Position numbers and translations under genes: made by a program | Notes under the pieces: generated by a model | Database searches by the model: none | What the model was told of the DNA's origin: nothing | What the model saw: the letters and a program-made list of their open reading frames with translations, nothing else | Part shown: positions 25,457 through 34,506 of the stretch, in pieces | Layout of the letters: the number at the start of each line of letters is the position of its first letter | Position numbering within the stretch: position 1 is the first letter of the stretch | Source: Nocardia alba NBRC 108234 | Lineage (GTDB): Bacteria > Actinomycetota > Actinomycetes > Mycobacteriales > Mycobacteriaceae | NCBI RefSeq assembly: GCF_001612665.1 | Contig: NZ_BDAX01000001.1 | Location: 186,001-250,000 of the forward strand | Length of the DNA stretch: 64,000 nucleotides | Direction of reading: 5' to 3'

Positions 25457-26280
25457 TTGATGGCCTCGTCGCCCGCGAGGGTGGTGCGGTGCATCCGGCG
25501 CGGTTCGCGCCGGTCGAACTCGCACGCCCGGTGGACCAGGCCCCGGTTGTCCCAGATCACCAGATCGCCCACCGACCAGGCGTGGCGCAGCACGCGCTCC
25601 GGTGCGGTGGCGCGCGCCTGGAGGTCGTCGAGCAGTGCGCGCCCCTGCTCGGGGTCCATGCCGACGATGTGGGACGTGGTCGCCCCGAAGACCAGGGAGC
25701 GACGCCCGGTGTCGTGCTGCCACACCAGCGGATGCTCGCGCACCGTGCGCGAGGCCCATTCGGTGAGCTGCTCCTCGGTGGGGTCCGGGTAGGTCAGCTT
25801 CTGGATCGCGGCGAAGGTGTGCACCACCCGCAGGTCGGCGACGCGCTGCCGCTCGTCCTCGGAGAGGTTGTCGTAGGCCGCGTAGGTGCTGGCGAACTCG
25901 GTCTCGCCGCCCTCGGTGGCGATCACGTGCGCGCTGAGCATCGACGCCTTGGCCGGGATGGCGTCCAACGCGCCGTCGAGGTGCCAGAAATCGTTGCTCG
26001 CGAAGTACTCCGCGTTGGGATTGTCGGGGTCGAAGCTGATCTGCATGACATCGGGGTTGGCGTAGAGCGGGAATTGCACCAGCTCGCCCAGCCGCCGCCC
26101 GAACGCCGCCTGCGCGTCGTCGCCGATGTGCAGTTCGCGAAACAGCAGGACGCCGTGCTCCTCGAGCGCCGCCATGCACGCGGCCGGAATGTCGGGGTCG
26201 TGCAGCAGCCGGTCGGCGTCGGCGTCGAGCACCTCCACGCCGACGGCGTCGCTCAGTTTCTTCGTGGCCAGGATAGGCAT
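25453..26280 (-). CDS. TauD/TfdA-type 2-oxoglutarate-dependent dioxygenase
   Basis: 275 residues. H100-x-D102 in FWHLDGA and H250 in RGLVHRAC form the Fe(II) triad, with Arg in the RREPRRMHR segment to bind 2-oxoglutarate. Family members hydroxylate or cleave substrates such as taurine, 2,4-D and alkyl sulfates. It is 10 bases from an aldehyde dehydrogenase and next to a ThDP-dependent lyase. Hydroxylase plus lyase plus aldehyde dehydrogenase is the enzyme set of alpha-oxidation, though PhyH itself is a different subfamily. Confidence 0.88.
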   Translation of the reverse strand: MPILATKKLSDAVGVEVLDADADRLLHDPDIPAACMAALEEHGVLLFRELHIGDDAQAAFGRRLGELVQFPLYANPDVMQISFDPDNPNAEYFASNDFWHLDGALDAIPAKASMLSAHVIATEGGETEFASTYAAYDNLSEDERQRVADLRVVHTFAAIQKLTYPDPTEEQLTEWASRTVREHPLVWQHDTGRRSLVFGATTSHIVGMDPEQGRALLDDLQARATAPERVLRHAWSVGDLVIWDNRGLVHRACEFDRREPRRMHRTTLAGDEAIK

Positions 26281-26290
26281 CGGTCGCCTC

Positions 26291-27721
26291 TCATTCTTCC
26301 GGCGGCGCGTAACCGAGCACGCCCTTGATCTCGAGGTAGTCGTGGAAGCCGAAATCGCCCCACTCGCGGCCGTTGCCGCTCTTCTTGTAGCCGCCGAAAG
26401 GCGTGTGGAAATCGAACCCGTCGTTGATCGCGATCGACCCCGCCCTGATCCGGCGGGCGACCGCGCGCGCCTGCGCCAGGTCGGTGCCGGCGACGAAGCC
26501 GGCCAGGCCGTACTCGGTGTCGTTGGCGATCTCGACGGCGTGGTCGAGATCGTCGTAGCCCAGGATCGTCAGGACCGGCCCGAAGATCTCCTCGCGGGCG
26601 ATCGTCATGTCGTTGGTGACCTCGGCGAAGACGGTGGGCCGCACGTAGTAGCCGGTGCTCAGACCGTCCGGTTTGCCCGGCCCGCCCGCCACCAGCGTGG
26701 CCCCCTCGCCGATGCCCTTGGCGATCAGTGTCTGGATCTTGTCGAACTGGTTGGCCGAGACCACCGGGCCGATGGCGAACTCGCCGTGCGGATCGCCGAC
26801 GGTGACCCCCTCGGCCGCTGCGCGTGCGACCTCGATCGCCTCGGCCATCCGCGCGCCGGGCACCAGCATGCGCGAGGGCGCGCTGCAGGTCTGGCCCGAG
26901 TTGAGCATCATGCTCACGACGCCCTTGCCGACGTTCTCGGCGAAGGCGTCGTCATCGAGGATGATGTTGGGGTTCTTGCCGCCGAGCTCCTGGGTGACCC
27001 GCTTGACCCCGGCCGCCGCGTTGCGCGCGATATCGATGCCCGCCCTGGCCGAGCCGGTGAACGAGACCAGGTCGACGTCGGGATGACTCGCCAACGGCAC
27101 GCCGACCGCGAGGCCGTCGCCCTGCACCAGGTTGAACACCCCGGCCGGAACACCGGCGGCATCGAGGATCTCGGCGAAGATCTGGCCGGAGAACGGCGCG
27201 AGTTCGGAGGGCTTGAGCACCATGGTGCAGCCGGTGGCCAGCGCGGGGAAGACCTTCACCGCGATCTGGTTCAGCGGCCAGTTCCACGGGGTGATCAGGG
27301 CGCAGACCCCGATCGGCTCCTTCACGATCAGCGACGCGCCACGCTGTTCCTCGAAGCGGAATCCCTCGAGGACCTCGATCGTGGTGCTGAGGTGGCCCGT
27401 CCCCAGGTCCACCTGGAAGCCGTTGGCCAGGGCGGCCGGTGCCCCCAGCTCCTCGATCAGCGCCGCCCCGAGATCGGGGGCGCGTTTCTGATATTCGGCG
27501 AGAACCGCGCGCAGCAGCGCGAGCCGTTGCGCGGGCTCGGTGCTCGACCACCCGTCGAACGCGGCGCGCGCGGCGGCGACCGCGCGGTCCACGTCCGCCG
27601 CCGTGCCGACGGCCACCGTGCCGCACACCTGCTCGGTGGCCGGATTCACCACGTCGATGGTGTGCGGTTCGGCGGGGTCGGTCCACTGCCCGTCGATGTA
27701 GAGCTTCAGATATTCACGCAT
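26291..27721 (-). CDS. NAD(P)-dependent aldehyde dehydrogenase
   Basis: 476 residues, normal length. PWNWPLNQ, FTGSARAG, QELGGKNP (general-base Glu) and NSGQTCSAPSR (catalytic Cys) are all intact, with EIFGPVLTI and the FGGYKKSGNGRE C-terminal segment. It oxidises an aldehyde to the acid. The ATG at 27721 has GAGGAAATC ahead. Seven bases separate it from the ThDP enzyme and nine from the dioxygenase, so the aldehyde may be made by one of these. Confidence 0.92.
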   Translation of the reverse strand: MREYLKLYIDGQWTDPAEPHTIDVVNPATEQVCGTVAVGTAADVDRAVAAARAAFDGWSSTEPAQRLALLRAVLAEYQKRAPDLGAALIEELGAPAALANGFQVDLGTGHLSTTIEVLEGFRFEEQRGASLIVKEPIGVCALITPWNWPLNQIAVKVFPALATGCTMVLKPSELAPFSGQIFAEILDAAGVPAGVFNLVQGDGLAVGVPLASHPDVDLVSFTGSARAGIDIARNAAAGVKRVTQELGGKNPNIILDDDAFAENVGKGVVSMMLNSGQTCSAPSRMLVPGARMAEAIEVARAAAEGVTVGDPHGEFAIGPVVSANQFDKIQTLIAKGIGEGATLVAGGPGKPDGLSTGYYVRPTVFAEVTNDMTIAREEIFGPVLTILGYDDLDHAVEIANDTEYGLAGFVAGTDLAQARAVARRIRAGSIAINDGFDFHTPFGGYKKSGNGREWGDFGFHDYLEIKGVLGYAPPEE

Positions 27722-27728
27722 GATTTCC

Positions 27729-29435
27729 TCACTGAGTGCCTTCCGCGTACCAGGTGCGGAATTCGTCGTAGCTCGGCATTTCTTCCGAATTCGCCTTCGG
27801 GTCGACCGCGACGTGGATGACGCCCGGACGCCCGCTGGCGTAGGCGCGTTTGATGGCGGGGGCGATGTCCTCGTCGCGCTCGACGTATTCGCCGTAGCAG
27901 CCGAAGCCCTCGGCGACCTTGTCCAGCCGGGTGTTCTTGCTCCAGTGCACGCCGGTCTCGAGCGAGCCCTGCCCATAGGTGCGCTTGTAGACGCCGACCT
28001 CGAGCCCCCAGGCGTAGTCGACCGCGACCACGCAGACCAGGGGCAGGTTCAGGCGCGCCGCGGTTTCGAGTTCGGCGATGTGGAATTGGAACGAGGAGTC
28101 GCCGGTGATCAGCATCATCGGTCGTTTGCCGCCGTCGGCCACGCCCGCGCCTACCGCGTAGGGCAGGCCGGTGCCCAGGTGCCCGAAGTTCTGATTCCAC
28201 ATGACGTCATGGGGTTTGGCCTGCGAGTAGGTCCAGCCGAAGATCGTGGTGGCGCCGCCGTCGCGCACCATGATGCCGTCGGCCGGGAACGCCTGCGTGG
28301 CCTCCACGATCAGCCGCGCCGGGTGCACCGGCGACATCCCCGACGGCGCGGTCTCGGCCAGTTCCGCGAGCTGGGCCGCGTCCTGTTCGATCCAGCCCGC
28401 GAGCTCGGGGGTGGGGGTGCGTGGGGTCTCGCGCAGCGCCTCGACCAGCTGCGGGACGATCGCGCGCAGGTCACCGACCAGCGGCACGTCCACCGATCGG
28501 TTCACCCCGATGGCCTCGGGGTCCTGCTCGACGAGGATCCACTTGCGGTTGGCCTCGTTGGCGACCCAGTGCCGTCCGCGCCCGTAGTGCACCGGTTCGC
28601 CCAGCTCGGTGCCGATGGCCAGGCACAGATCGGATTTCACGACCGCGTCGATCGCCGCCGCCGAGAACCCGTATGGGAAAGTGCGGTCCTCGAGCCCGGG
28701 GATGAAGGAGGTGCCGCCCGAGGTCTGGATGACCGGGCAGGCCATGGCCTCGGCGAGCGCACGGACGGACTCGCCGGCGCGCGTGGTGTGCACGCCGTGT
28801 CCGACCAACAGCACGGGCTGGCTCGCCGCGCGGATGTAGTCGACCGCCTCGGCGATCCGGTCCGCACCGGCGGTCTGTCCGACCAGGCGATACGCCGACG
28901 GCGCCAGCGCGGGCGCGACCTCGAGCTCCTCCTGGATGACGTGCGAGGGGTACTCGATGTACACCGGGCCGGGGGTGCCCGAAAGCGCCTTGCGCAGACC
29001 CTGCCGGATGACCTCGTCGGTCTGGTCGGCGTATTCGATACTGGCGCAGTACTTCACCGACGGCTCGAACAGTTCCGCCTGCTTGACGAACTGGATGCGA
29101 CCGCGCCGCACCCGCTGTTCGGTGATCCGCGCGCGCTGCCCGCCCAGGAAGATCACCGGCGAGTTCTCGACCTTGGCGCACATCATGGCTCCGGCCAGGT
29201 TGGCGACGCCGGGGCCGAGGGTGCCGATGCACACCGCGGCCTTGCCGGTCATCCGGGACACCGCCTCGGCCATGAAACCGGCCGACTCCTCGTGGTGCGG
29301 GGCCACCACCGTCCAACCGCGTTCTTCGGCGAGATGGAACATGTGCACGAAGTTGGGGTCGGGAATGCCGAACAGGGTGTTGATGCCCTCGGCTTCGAAG
29401 AGTTGCAGAATGCGTTCGTAGACTTTAACCGACAT
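27729..29435 (-). CDS. ThDP-dependent enzyme, acetolactate synthase/2-hydroxyacyl-CoA lyase-like
   Basis: 568 residues with the three domains of the family: PYR domain with the catalytic Glu in PHHEESAG (E49) and GTLGPGVANLAGA; central domain (PVLLVGHGVHTTRAGE); PP domain with ITGDSSFQFH as the metal-diphosphate motif, followed by VVAVDYAWG where most have Asn-Asn. The family includes acetolactate synthase, oxalyl-CoA decarboxylase and 2-hydroxyacyl-CoA lyase. Context argues against valine/isoleucine synthesis, since no regulatory subunit or ilvC is nearby. A lyase making an aldehyde for the adjacent dehydrogenase is the best guess. Confidence 0.85.
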   Translation of the reverse strand: MSVKVYERILQLFEAEGINTLFGIPDPNFVHMFHLAEERGWTVVAPHHEESAGFMAEAVSRMTGKAAVCIGTLGPGVANLAGAMMCAKVENSPVIFLGGQRARITEQRVRRGRIQFVKQAELFEPSVKYCASIEYADQTDEVIRQGLRKALSGTPGPVYIEYPSHVIQEELEVAPALAPSAYRLVGQTAGADRIAEAVDYIRAASQPVLLVGHGVHTTRAGESVRALAEAMACPVIQTSGGTSFIPGLEDRTFPYGFSAAAIDAVVKSDLCLAIGTELGEPVHYGRGRHWVANEANRKWILVEQDPEAIGVNRSVDVPLVGDLRAIVPQLVEALRETPRTPTPELAGWIEQDAAQLAELAETAPSGMSPVHPARLIVEATQAFPADGIMVRDGGATTIFGWTYSQAKPHDVMWNQNFGHLGTGLPYAVGAGVADGGKRPMMLITGDSSFQFHIAELETAARLNLPLVCVVAVDYAWGLEVGVYKRTYGQGSLETGVHWSKNTRLDKVAEGFGCYGEYVERDEDIAPAIKRAYASGRPGVIHVAVDPKANSEEMPSYDEFRTWYAEGTQ

Positions 29436-30351
29436 GCGTGCTGCCCTTCATAGCTGTCGCGAAGCTCTTGGTGATGTGGTCGATGTGTCCGGAGGGGACG
29501 ACCGGCAGGATCCAGGGATCCTCGGTCGCCCGGATGTCGTCGATCCGCGCGCCGACGTCCTCGATCGACCAGCTCGGCTGGTACACCCCGGGGGTCTCGG
29601 CGATGAACGCCCGCGCCACGCGTCCCGCGATCGACACCAGCATCTCCCCGGTGATCGAGCAGGATTCGTGCGCGAGCCACCCCACCACCGGCGCCGCCAG
29701 TTCCGGGTCCATGGGCGGGTAGGCCGAGGTGTCGATGCCCTCGGCGAGGCGGGTGAGCGCGGCGGGCACGATCACGTTGCAGCGCACGCCGTGCTCGGCG
29801 CCCTCGAGCGCGATCACGTTCGACAGTCCGATCAGCCCCGCCTTGGCGGCGCCGTAGTTGGCGACGCGGTGGTTGCCGTAGAGCCCGCCGATCGAGGAGG
29901 TGAGGACCACCCGGCCGTATCCGGCCTCGCACATCAGCGGAAACGCCGGGCGCACCACGTGGAACGCGCCGCGCAGGTGGACGTCGAGGACGGCGTCGAA
30001 ATCCTCGTAGGACATCTGCGCCAGCGGCGCGTACCGGTTGTTGCCCGCGTTGTGCACGATGATGTCGATCCGGCCGAAGGCCTCGATCGCGGTCGCCACG
30101 ATCGCGCGCCCGCCCTGTGCCGTCGCCACCGAATCGGTGCTGGCCACCGCGATGCCGCCGGCGGCGGTGATCTCCTCGACCACCGCCGCGGCGACTCCGG
30201 CGTCGCCGCTGTCCCCGCTGATGGTGGCGCCGGGATCGTTGACGACCACCTTGGCGCCCTTCGCGGCGAGCAGCAGCGCGTAGGCGCGGCCCAATCCGCG
30301 TCCGGCGCCGGTGATCACGGCGACTCTGCCCTCGAACCCGAGTTCAGACAT
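29425..30351 (-). CDS. SDR of the MFE-2/17beta-HSD4-like type
   Basis: 308 residues, longer than a simple SDR. TGAGRGLGRAYAL and VVVNDPGATISGD (Asp in strand 2, NAD preference) are typical of the dehydrogenase domain of peroxisomal multifunctional enzyme 2. NAGNNRYAP, catalytic Ser and YGAAKAG follow, then a C-terminal extension (residues 240-308, SWSIEDVGARIDDIRA) of the sort seen on this subgroup. Probably a 3-hydroxyacyl-CoA dehydrogenase for a bulky substrate. It overlaps the ThDP gene by 11 bases. Confidence 0.85.
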   Translation of the reverse strand: MSELGFEGRVAVITGAGRGLGRAYALLLAAKGAKVVVNDPGATISGDSGDAGVAAAVVEEITAAGGIAVASTDSVATAQGGRAIVATAIEAFGRIDIIVHNAGNNRYAPLAQMSYEDFDAVLDVHLRGAFHVVRPAFPLMCEAGYGRVVLTSSIGGLYGNHRVANYGAAKAGLIGLSNVIALEGAEHGVRCNVIVPAALTRLAEGIDTSAYPPMDPELAAPVVGWLAHESCSITGEMLVSIAGRVARAFIAETPGVYQPSWSIEDVGARIDDIRATEDPWILPVVPSGHIDHITKSFATAMKGSTHVG

Positions 30352-30375
30352 GGTGGGCTCCGCTCGCCGCGCGCC

Positions 30376-32217
30376 TCATCGGGCCGGTTCGGTCGGGGTG
30401 CCCAGCGCCAGGCCGGGCAGCTCGCCGGTGTCGCGCCACGCCTGGAGCAGATCCTCGAAGGCGTAGAAGCCGGGCCAGTACGGGTCGCCGAGATGGGAGC
30501 GGATCTGCTGTTCGCCCTCGTTGTTGTAGTAGCCGGGGGTGCACTCGCGCTGGAAGTTGCTGTTGTCGATCGCGCTCTCGCGCACGGTCGCGCACCACTG
30601 TTCCTGCGCGTCGGCGGTGGGTTCCACCGTGGTCGCGCCCCGGCTCATCGTCTGCTCGATGATGAAGGCGATGTGGCGGGCCTGCTGTTCGAACATGGCC
30701 GTCGTGCTCGCGGTCACCCCGCCCTGGACGAACCCGGTGAAGAACTGGTTCGGGAAACCGGTGGTCATCGTGCCGTGCAGGGTGCGGTAGCCCTTGGCCC
30801 AGTGGTCGTAGAGCGAGAGCTCGTCGCGGCCCACGTAGGGGGCGATGCCGAAGCGTCGGTCGAGGTCGGTGGTGATCTCGAAACCGCTGGCGAAGATGAT
30901 GCAGTCCACCTCGTGTTCGACGCCGTCGGCGACGATGCCTGTGGCGGTGATCCGCTCGACGCCCTTGGTGCCGGAAACATCGACGAGCGTGACGTTGTCG
31001 CGGTTGAAGGTCGGCAGGTACTCGTCGTTGAAACACGGCCGCTTGCACAGGAACCGGTAGTAGGGCTTGAGCGCCTCGGCGGTCGCCGGGTCGGTGACGA
31101 TCTCGTCGACCCGGTCGCGCACCCGCTGCATCGCCCGATAGTCGGCCAGCTCGCGCAGCTCCATGAACTTCTCCGGCGTCAGCTCCGCCCAGCCGCCGGT
31201 GCTGTCGAGGTGGTCGCGCACGTTGCGGCTGACCTCGGTCCAGCCGTCGCAGACCAGATCGTCCTGACCGGGACCGTAGGCTTCGAACGCGCCGGTGTGG
31301 AAGTTGCGGCGGATCTCCTCCTGCCAGCCGGGCTGCAAGCTCTCGGCCCACGCGGGGTCGGTGGGCACGTTGCCGCGCTCGTAGATGTAGGACGGGGTGC
31401 GCTGGAAGACGGTGAGATGGCGCGCCGAGCGGGCCAGGTGGGGGATGGACTGCACGCCGCTGGCGCCGGTCCCGATGATCGCCACCCGCTTGTCGGCGAG
31501 CTTGTCCAGGCCCCCGCGCATGTCGCCGCCGGTGTACTCGTAGTCCCAGCGCGCGGTGTGGAAGGTGTGTCCCGCGAAATCGCCCAGACCGGGGATGCCG
31601 GGCAGCTTGGGCCGGTTGAACGGGCCCTGACACATGACGACGAACCGGGCGCGGATCTCGTCGCCCCGATCGGTGCCGATCCGCCAGCGCTGGATCGACT
31701 CGTCCCACGCCATCGAGCGGGTGAGCGTGCCGAAGATCGCCTTGTCGTAGAGACCGAAGTGCCTGCCGATGCGCTGGCAGTGCTCGAAGACCTCGTCGCC
31801 GTAGGAGTACTTCTGCTTCGGGACGTAGCCGACCTCCTCGAGCAGCGGCAGATAGCAGTAGCAGTCGGTGTCGCACTGGATGCCGGGGTAGCGATTCCAG
31901 TACCACGCGCCGCCGAAATCGCCGGCGTGCTCGATGATCCGGAAGTCCGCCACCCCGGCCTCGCTGATCCGGGCTGCGGTGACGAGTCCGGCCAGCCCGC
32001 CGCCGAGGATCGCCACGTCGATGTCCTGGGAGATCGGCGGTCGCGGCTGGACCGGGGTGTACGGGTCGGCTTCGTGATACTCGGCGAAGTCCGCCTCGGC
32101 CGTCACGTACTGCTGCTGGCCCTCGGGGCGGATGCGCTTGTCGCGTTCGGCGAGATACTTCGCCCGGAGCGCTTCGTGATCGACCTCGGGTGTCTGCGTT
32201 GGTGCGCAGTTCTGCAT
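30376..32217 (-). CDS. Type I Baeyer-Villiger monooxygenase
   Basis: 613 residues with an N-terminal extension of about 65 as in cyclopentadecanone/steroid-type enzymes. FAD site GGGLAG (about 72-77), NADPH site GTGASG (249-254), and between them the fingerprint FAGHTFHTARWD (214-225), which marks type I Baeyer-Villiger enzymes. It inserts oxygen next to a ketone using NADPH and O2, giving an ester or lactone. In this operon it sits with a Rieske oxygenase, SDRs and a beta-propeller that could open the lactone, which suggests ring opening of an alicyclic ketone. Confidence 0.92.
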   Translation of the reverse strand: MQNCAPTQTPEVDHEALRAKYLAERDKRIRPEGQQQYVTAEADFAEYHEADPYTPVQPRPPISQDIDVAILGGGLAGLVTAARISEAGVADFRIIEHAGDFGGAWYWNRYPGIQCDTDCYCYLPLLEEVGYVPKQKYSYGDEVFEHCQRIGRHFGLYDKAIFGTLTRSMAWDESIQRWRIGTDRGDEIRARFVVMCQGPFNRPKLPGIPGLGDFAGHTFHTARWDYEYTGGDMRGGLDKLADKRVAIIGTGASGVQSIPHLARSARHLTVFQRTPSYIYERGNVPTDPAWAESLQPGWQEEIRRNFHTGAFEAYGPGQDDLVCDGWTEVSRNVRDHLDSTGGWAELTPEKFMELRELADYRAMQRVRDRVDEIVTDPATAEALKPYYRFLCKRPCFNDEYLPTFNRDNVTLVDVSGTKGVERITATGIVADGVEHEVDCIIFASGFEITTDLDRRFGIAPYVGRDELSLYDHWAKGYRTLHGTMTTGFPNQFFTGFVQGGVTASTTAMFEQQARHIAFIIEQTMSRGATTVEPTADAQEQWCATVRESAIDNSNFQRECTPGYYNNEGEQQIRSHLGDPYWPGFYAFEDLLQAWRDTGELPGLALGTPTEPAR

Positions 32218-32266
32218 GCGAATTCCTCGGTGTGGTGCGGTGTTTCGGGTGATCAGGGCACGGGAC

Positions 32267-33640
32267 TCAGGCGAGGTCGCGCGGTGCGCCGGTGCCCATG
32301 TAGGTGGCCAGGTTGTGGTGCAGGTTCACGACGCTGCGTTCGCGGTAGGGGTTGGGCATCGGCCCGGCGAAGCCGCGCGTCTTCATGCCCTGCTGCACGG
32401 CGGCCATGTTCGAGAAGTCCTGGGGCAGGACGGTGCGCCAGGCCGGATCGTCGGCGGCGGTGTACTCCCACTCGGTCTTCGGTTCCTGGCCGGCCGGGAA
32501 CAGTTCGTAGACGGCCGCCTCGAAGATGCACTTGTCGGGGTCGTAGCCGTAGGGCCGGGCGCTGTAGCAGAGCATGTTGTTGAGCGCGTGCCCGATCTGG
32601 AAGTTGGGGAAGATCTGCCACGCGGTCCCCGCCGCCGCGACGACCTGCGGGTCCACCGTCGGCCACACCACCCCGCGATCGGCGTCGTACTCGCGGGCCG
32701 ATTGCAGCCAGTGTTTGAGCACCTGATCGGCCGGGGTGCCCTCGGGCAGCTCCGCGACCAGCCGATTCGCGGCGTCGACCAGGGTGCGGGTGGTGTTGGT
32801 GTTGGCGTTCTCCCAGGTGAAGTTCTGGAGTTCGGCCGTGGACATGCGGGCGTCGGGTCCGGCGCCGAGCCGCAGCTTGGCCTGGTTCTCCTCCATGCCC
32901 TTTGGCGCGTCGTAGCCGATGTTGCTGTGCTTGCCCTGGGCGCGCGACCACCCGAGGAAATTGCCGAAGTTCATGAACTCGGGGTGGGTGTAGGGCACGT
33001 GGTAGGTCTCCATGAACGCCTCCAACGCGACCTTCCAGTTGCAGTCGAAGACCAGCCAGCGCCGCCACCGATAGCGCATGTTCTCCAGCTGGAACGGATC
33101 GAGCAGCCCGGCCGCGGGCTCCAGGTACTCCCGCAGCGGTTCGGCCTCGGGGTCCATGGTGATCCAGATCCAGCCGCCCCAGGTGTCGACCCGCACCTCG
33201 CCGAGCCGGGTGCGGTCCGGGGTCAGCCCGCACGGCCAGTCCTGCTGCTCGGCCGCGAAGGTATTGCGGCCCTCGAGGTCGTAGCGCCAGCCGTGGAATC
33301 CGCAGACGAACTGCTTGCGGCGGCCGTGTGCCTCCCGCGCGCCCGGGGGAGTGTCGATCAGCCTGCGGCCCCGATGCGAGCAGACGTTGTAGTAGGCGCG
33401 CAGCGTGTCGGGCGCCGAGCGCACCACGATGATCGAGTCGTCGAGGATGTCGTAGGTGAGGAAGTCGCCGACCTGGGCCAGTTCCTCGACCCGACCGACC
33501 TGCTGCCACACCTTGGTCCACAGCTTGTCGCGTTCGGCGCGCGCGTAGTCCGGCGACAGATAGGCCTCCACGCCGATCGTGCGCGGGGTCGACAGCGCCT
33601 CCTCGGTAGCGGTGAGCGCGGACTCGGTGGTGTCGGTCAT
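32267..33640 (-). CDS. Rieske non-haem iron oxygenase, alpha subunit (second)
   Basis: 457 residues. Rieske ligands C87-x-H89 and C113-x2-H116 (CSHRG, CGFHGW); iron site in EAFMETYHVPYTH (H214, H219) with Glu two residues before the first His, as in the first Rieske protein. Sequence is otherwise clearly different from the 8626-9897 protein, so the two are likely to act at different positions or steps. ATG 33640 with GGAGAGG ahead. No ferredoxin or reductase gene is in the window. Confidence 0.9.
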   Translation of the reverse strand: MTDTTESALTATEEALSTPRTIGVEAYLSPDYARAERDKLWTKVWQQVGRVEELAQVGDFLTYDILDDSIIVVRSAPDTLRAYYNVCSHRGRRLIDTPPGAREAHGRRKQFVCGFHGWRYDLEGRNTFAAEQQDWPCGLTPDRTRLGEVRVDTWGGWIWITMDPEAEPLREYLEPAAGLLDPFQLENMRYRWRRWLVFDCNWKVALEAFMETYHVPYTHPEFMNFGNFLGWSRAQGKHSNIGYDAPKGMEENQAKLRLGAGPDARMSTAELQNFTWENANTNTTRTLVDAANRLVAELPEGTPADQVLKHWLQSAREYDADRGVVWPTVDPQVVAAAGTAWQIFPNFQIGHALNNMLCYSARPYGYDPDKCIFEAAVYELFPAGQEPKTEWEYTAADDPAWRTVLPQDFSNMAAVQQGMKTRGFAGPMPNPYRERSVVNLHHNLATYMGTGAPRDLA

Positions 33641-33648
33641 GACCTCTC

Positions 33649-34506
33649 CTAGCGGGTGATGGCGGTGCGGAACGCGTCGTCCTCGAGGAACAGCGATGTG
33701 TGATCGGCGTCGAGATGGGTCCACTTGAGGTCGAGTCCGCCGTCGACCAGCAGCGTCTGACCCGTGATGTAGGTCGACAGGTCCGAGAGCAGGAACAGGA
33801 TCGCGCCCGCCTGCTCCTCGGGCCGCGCGCGCCGACCCATGGCGATGGCGCGCCGGTCCCGGTCGGCGTCCTCGCCGACATAGGTCGCCGAAGCGGGGGT
33901 CTTGGTCACCCCGGGCGCGATGGCGTTGACCCGGATGCCGTCGGCGGCGAGTTCGACCGCCATGGTCCGGGTCGCGGCCACCAACGCGGCTTTGGCCGTG
34001 CCGTAGCCGATGTGGAACGGCGCGGTGTTCATGCCGCTGATCGAGGAGATCGAGACGATCGAGCCGGGCCGTTGCCGCGTTTTCAATTCGGCGGCGACGG
34101 CCTGACTCATGAAGAACATCGTTTCGAGGTTCTGGGTGAACAGCGCTCGCCAATCGGCGCGACTCACCCGCAGCGCGGGCATCCACGTCGCCGGGGCCGC
34201 GCCGCCCGCCACGTTGACCAGACCGTGCAGGTCGCCCTCGGTGGCGCGGATCGTCGCGAGCACCGTGGCGATGCCGTCGTCGGTGGCGGCGTCGGCCGCC
34301 ACCGGCACCACCGCGAGCCCCTGCTCGATCAGCGGGTCGATGTGGGTCGTGAGGTTGTCCTTCGAACGGCTCACCGCGATCACGGTGGCCCCGGCCCGCG
34401 CGACCATCTCCACCACCGAGGTGCCGATGCCGCCGCCCGCCGCCCCGGACACCACGACGACGCGTCCGCTCAGGTCGATCGACCCGGCAGCCACCGCCGG
34501 GTTCAT
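33649..34506 (-). CDS. SDR-family dehydrogenase
   Basis: 285 residues. The cofactor loop is SGAAGGGIGTS, one Gly longer than usual, with VSRSKDN after strand 2, which points to NADP(H). NVAGG near 95, catalytic Ser in SISSISG and YGTAKAA near 165. C-terminal LLVDGGLDLKW then an extra 25 residues. Coupled as ATGA to the beta-propeller gene upstream and eight bases from the Rieske gene. May make or remove the keto group used by the Baeyer-Villiger enzyme (inference). Confidence 0.85.
   Translation of the reverse strand: MNPAVAAGSIDLSGRVVVVSGAAGGGIGTSVVEMVARAGATVIAVSRSKDNLTTHIDPLIEQGLAVVPVAADAATDDGIATVLATIRATEGDLHGLVNVAGGAAPATWMPALRVSRADWRALFTQNLETMFFMSQAVAAELKTRQRPGSIVSISSISGMNTAPFHIGYGTAKAALVAATRTMAVELAADGIRVNAIAPGVTKTPASATYVGEDADRDRRAIAMGRRARPEEQAGAILFLLSDLSTYITGQTLLVDGGLDLKWTHLDADHTSLFLEDDAFRTAITR

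Noticed and set aside
27729..29435. Reading the ThDP gene as biosynthetic acetolactate synthase (ilvB)
   Set aside because: No small subunit, ilvC or other branched-chain genes are nearby; the neighbours are a dioxygenase and an aldehyde dehydrogenase.
27720..29453. Plus-strand open frame of 577 codons
   Set aside because: Antisense to the ThDP enzyme, which carries all family motifs.
29434..32583. Plus-strand open frame of over 1000 codons
   Set aside because: It is antisense to the SDR and Baeyer-Villiger genes, whose motifs are unmistakable; the translation is Arg/Gly/Val/Asp-rich with no family motif, a known artefact of high-GC codon bias.
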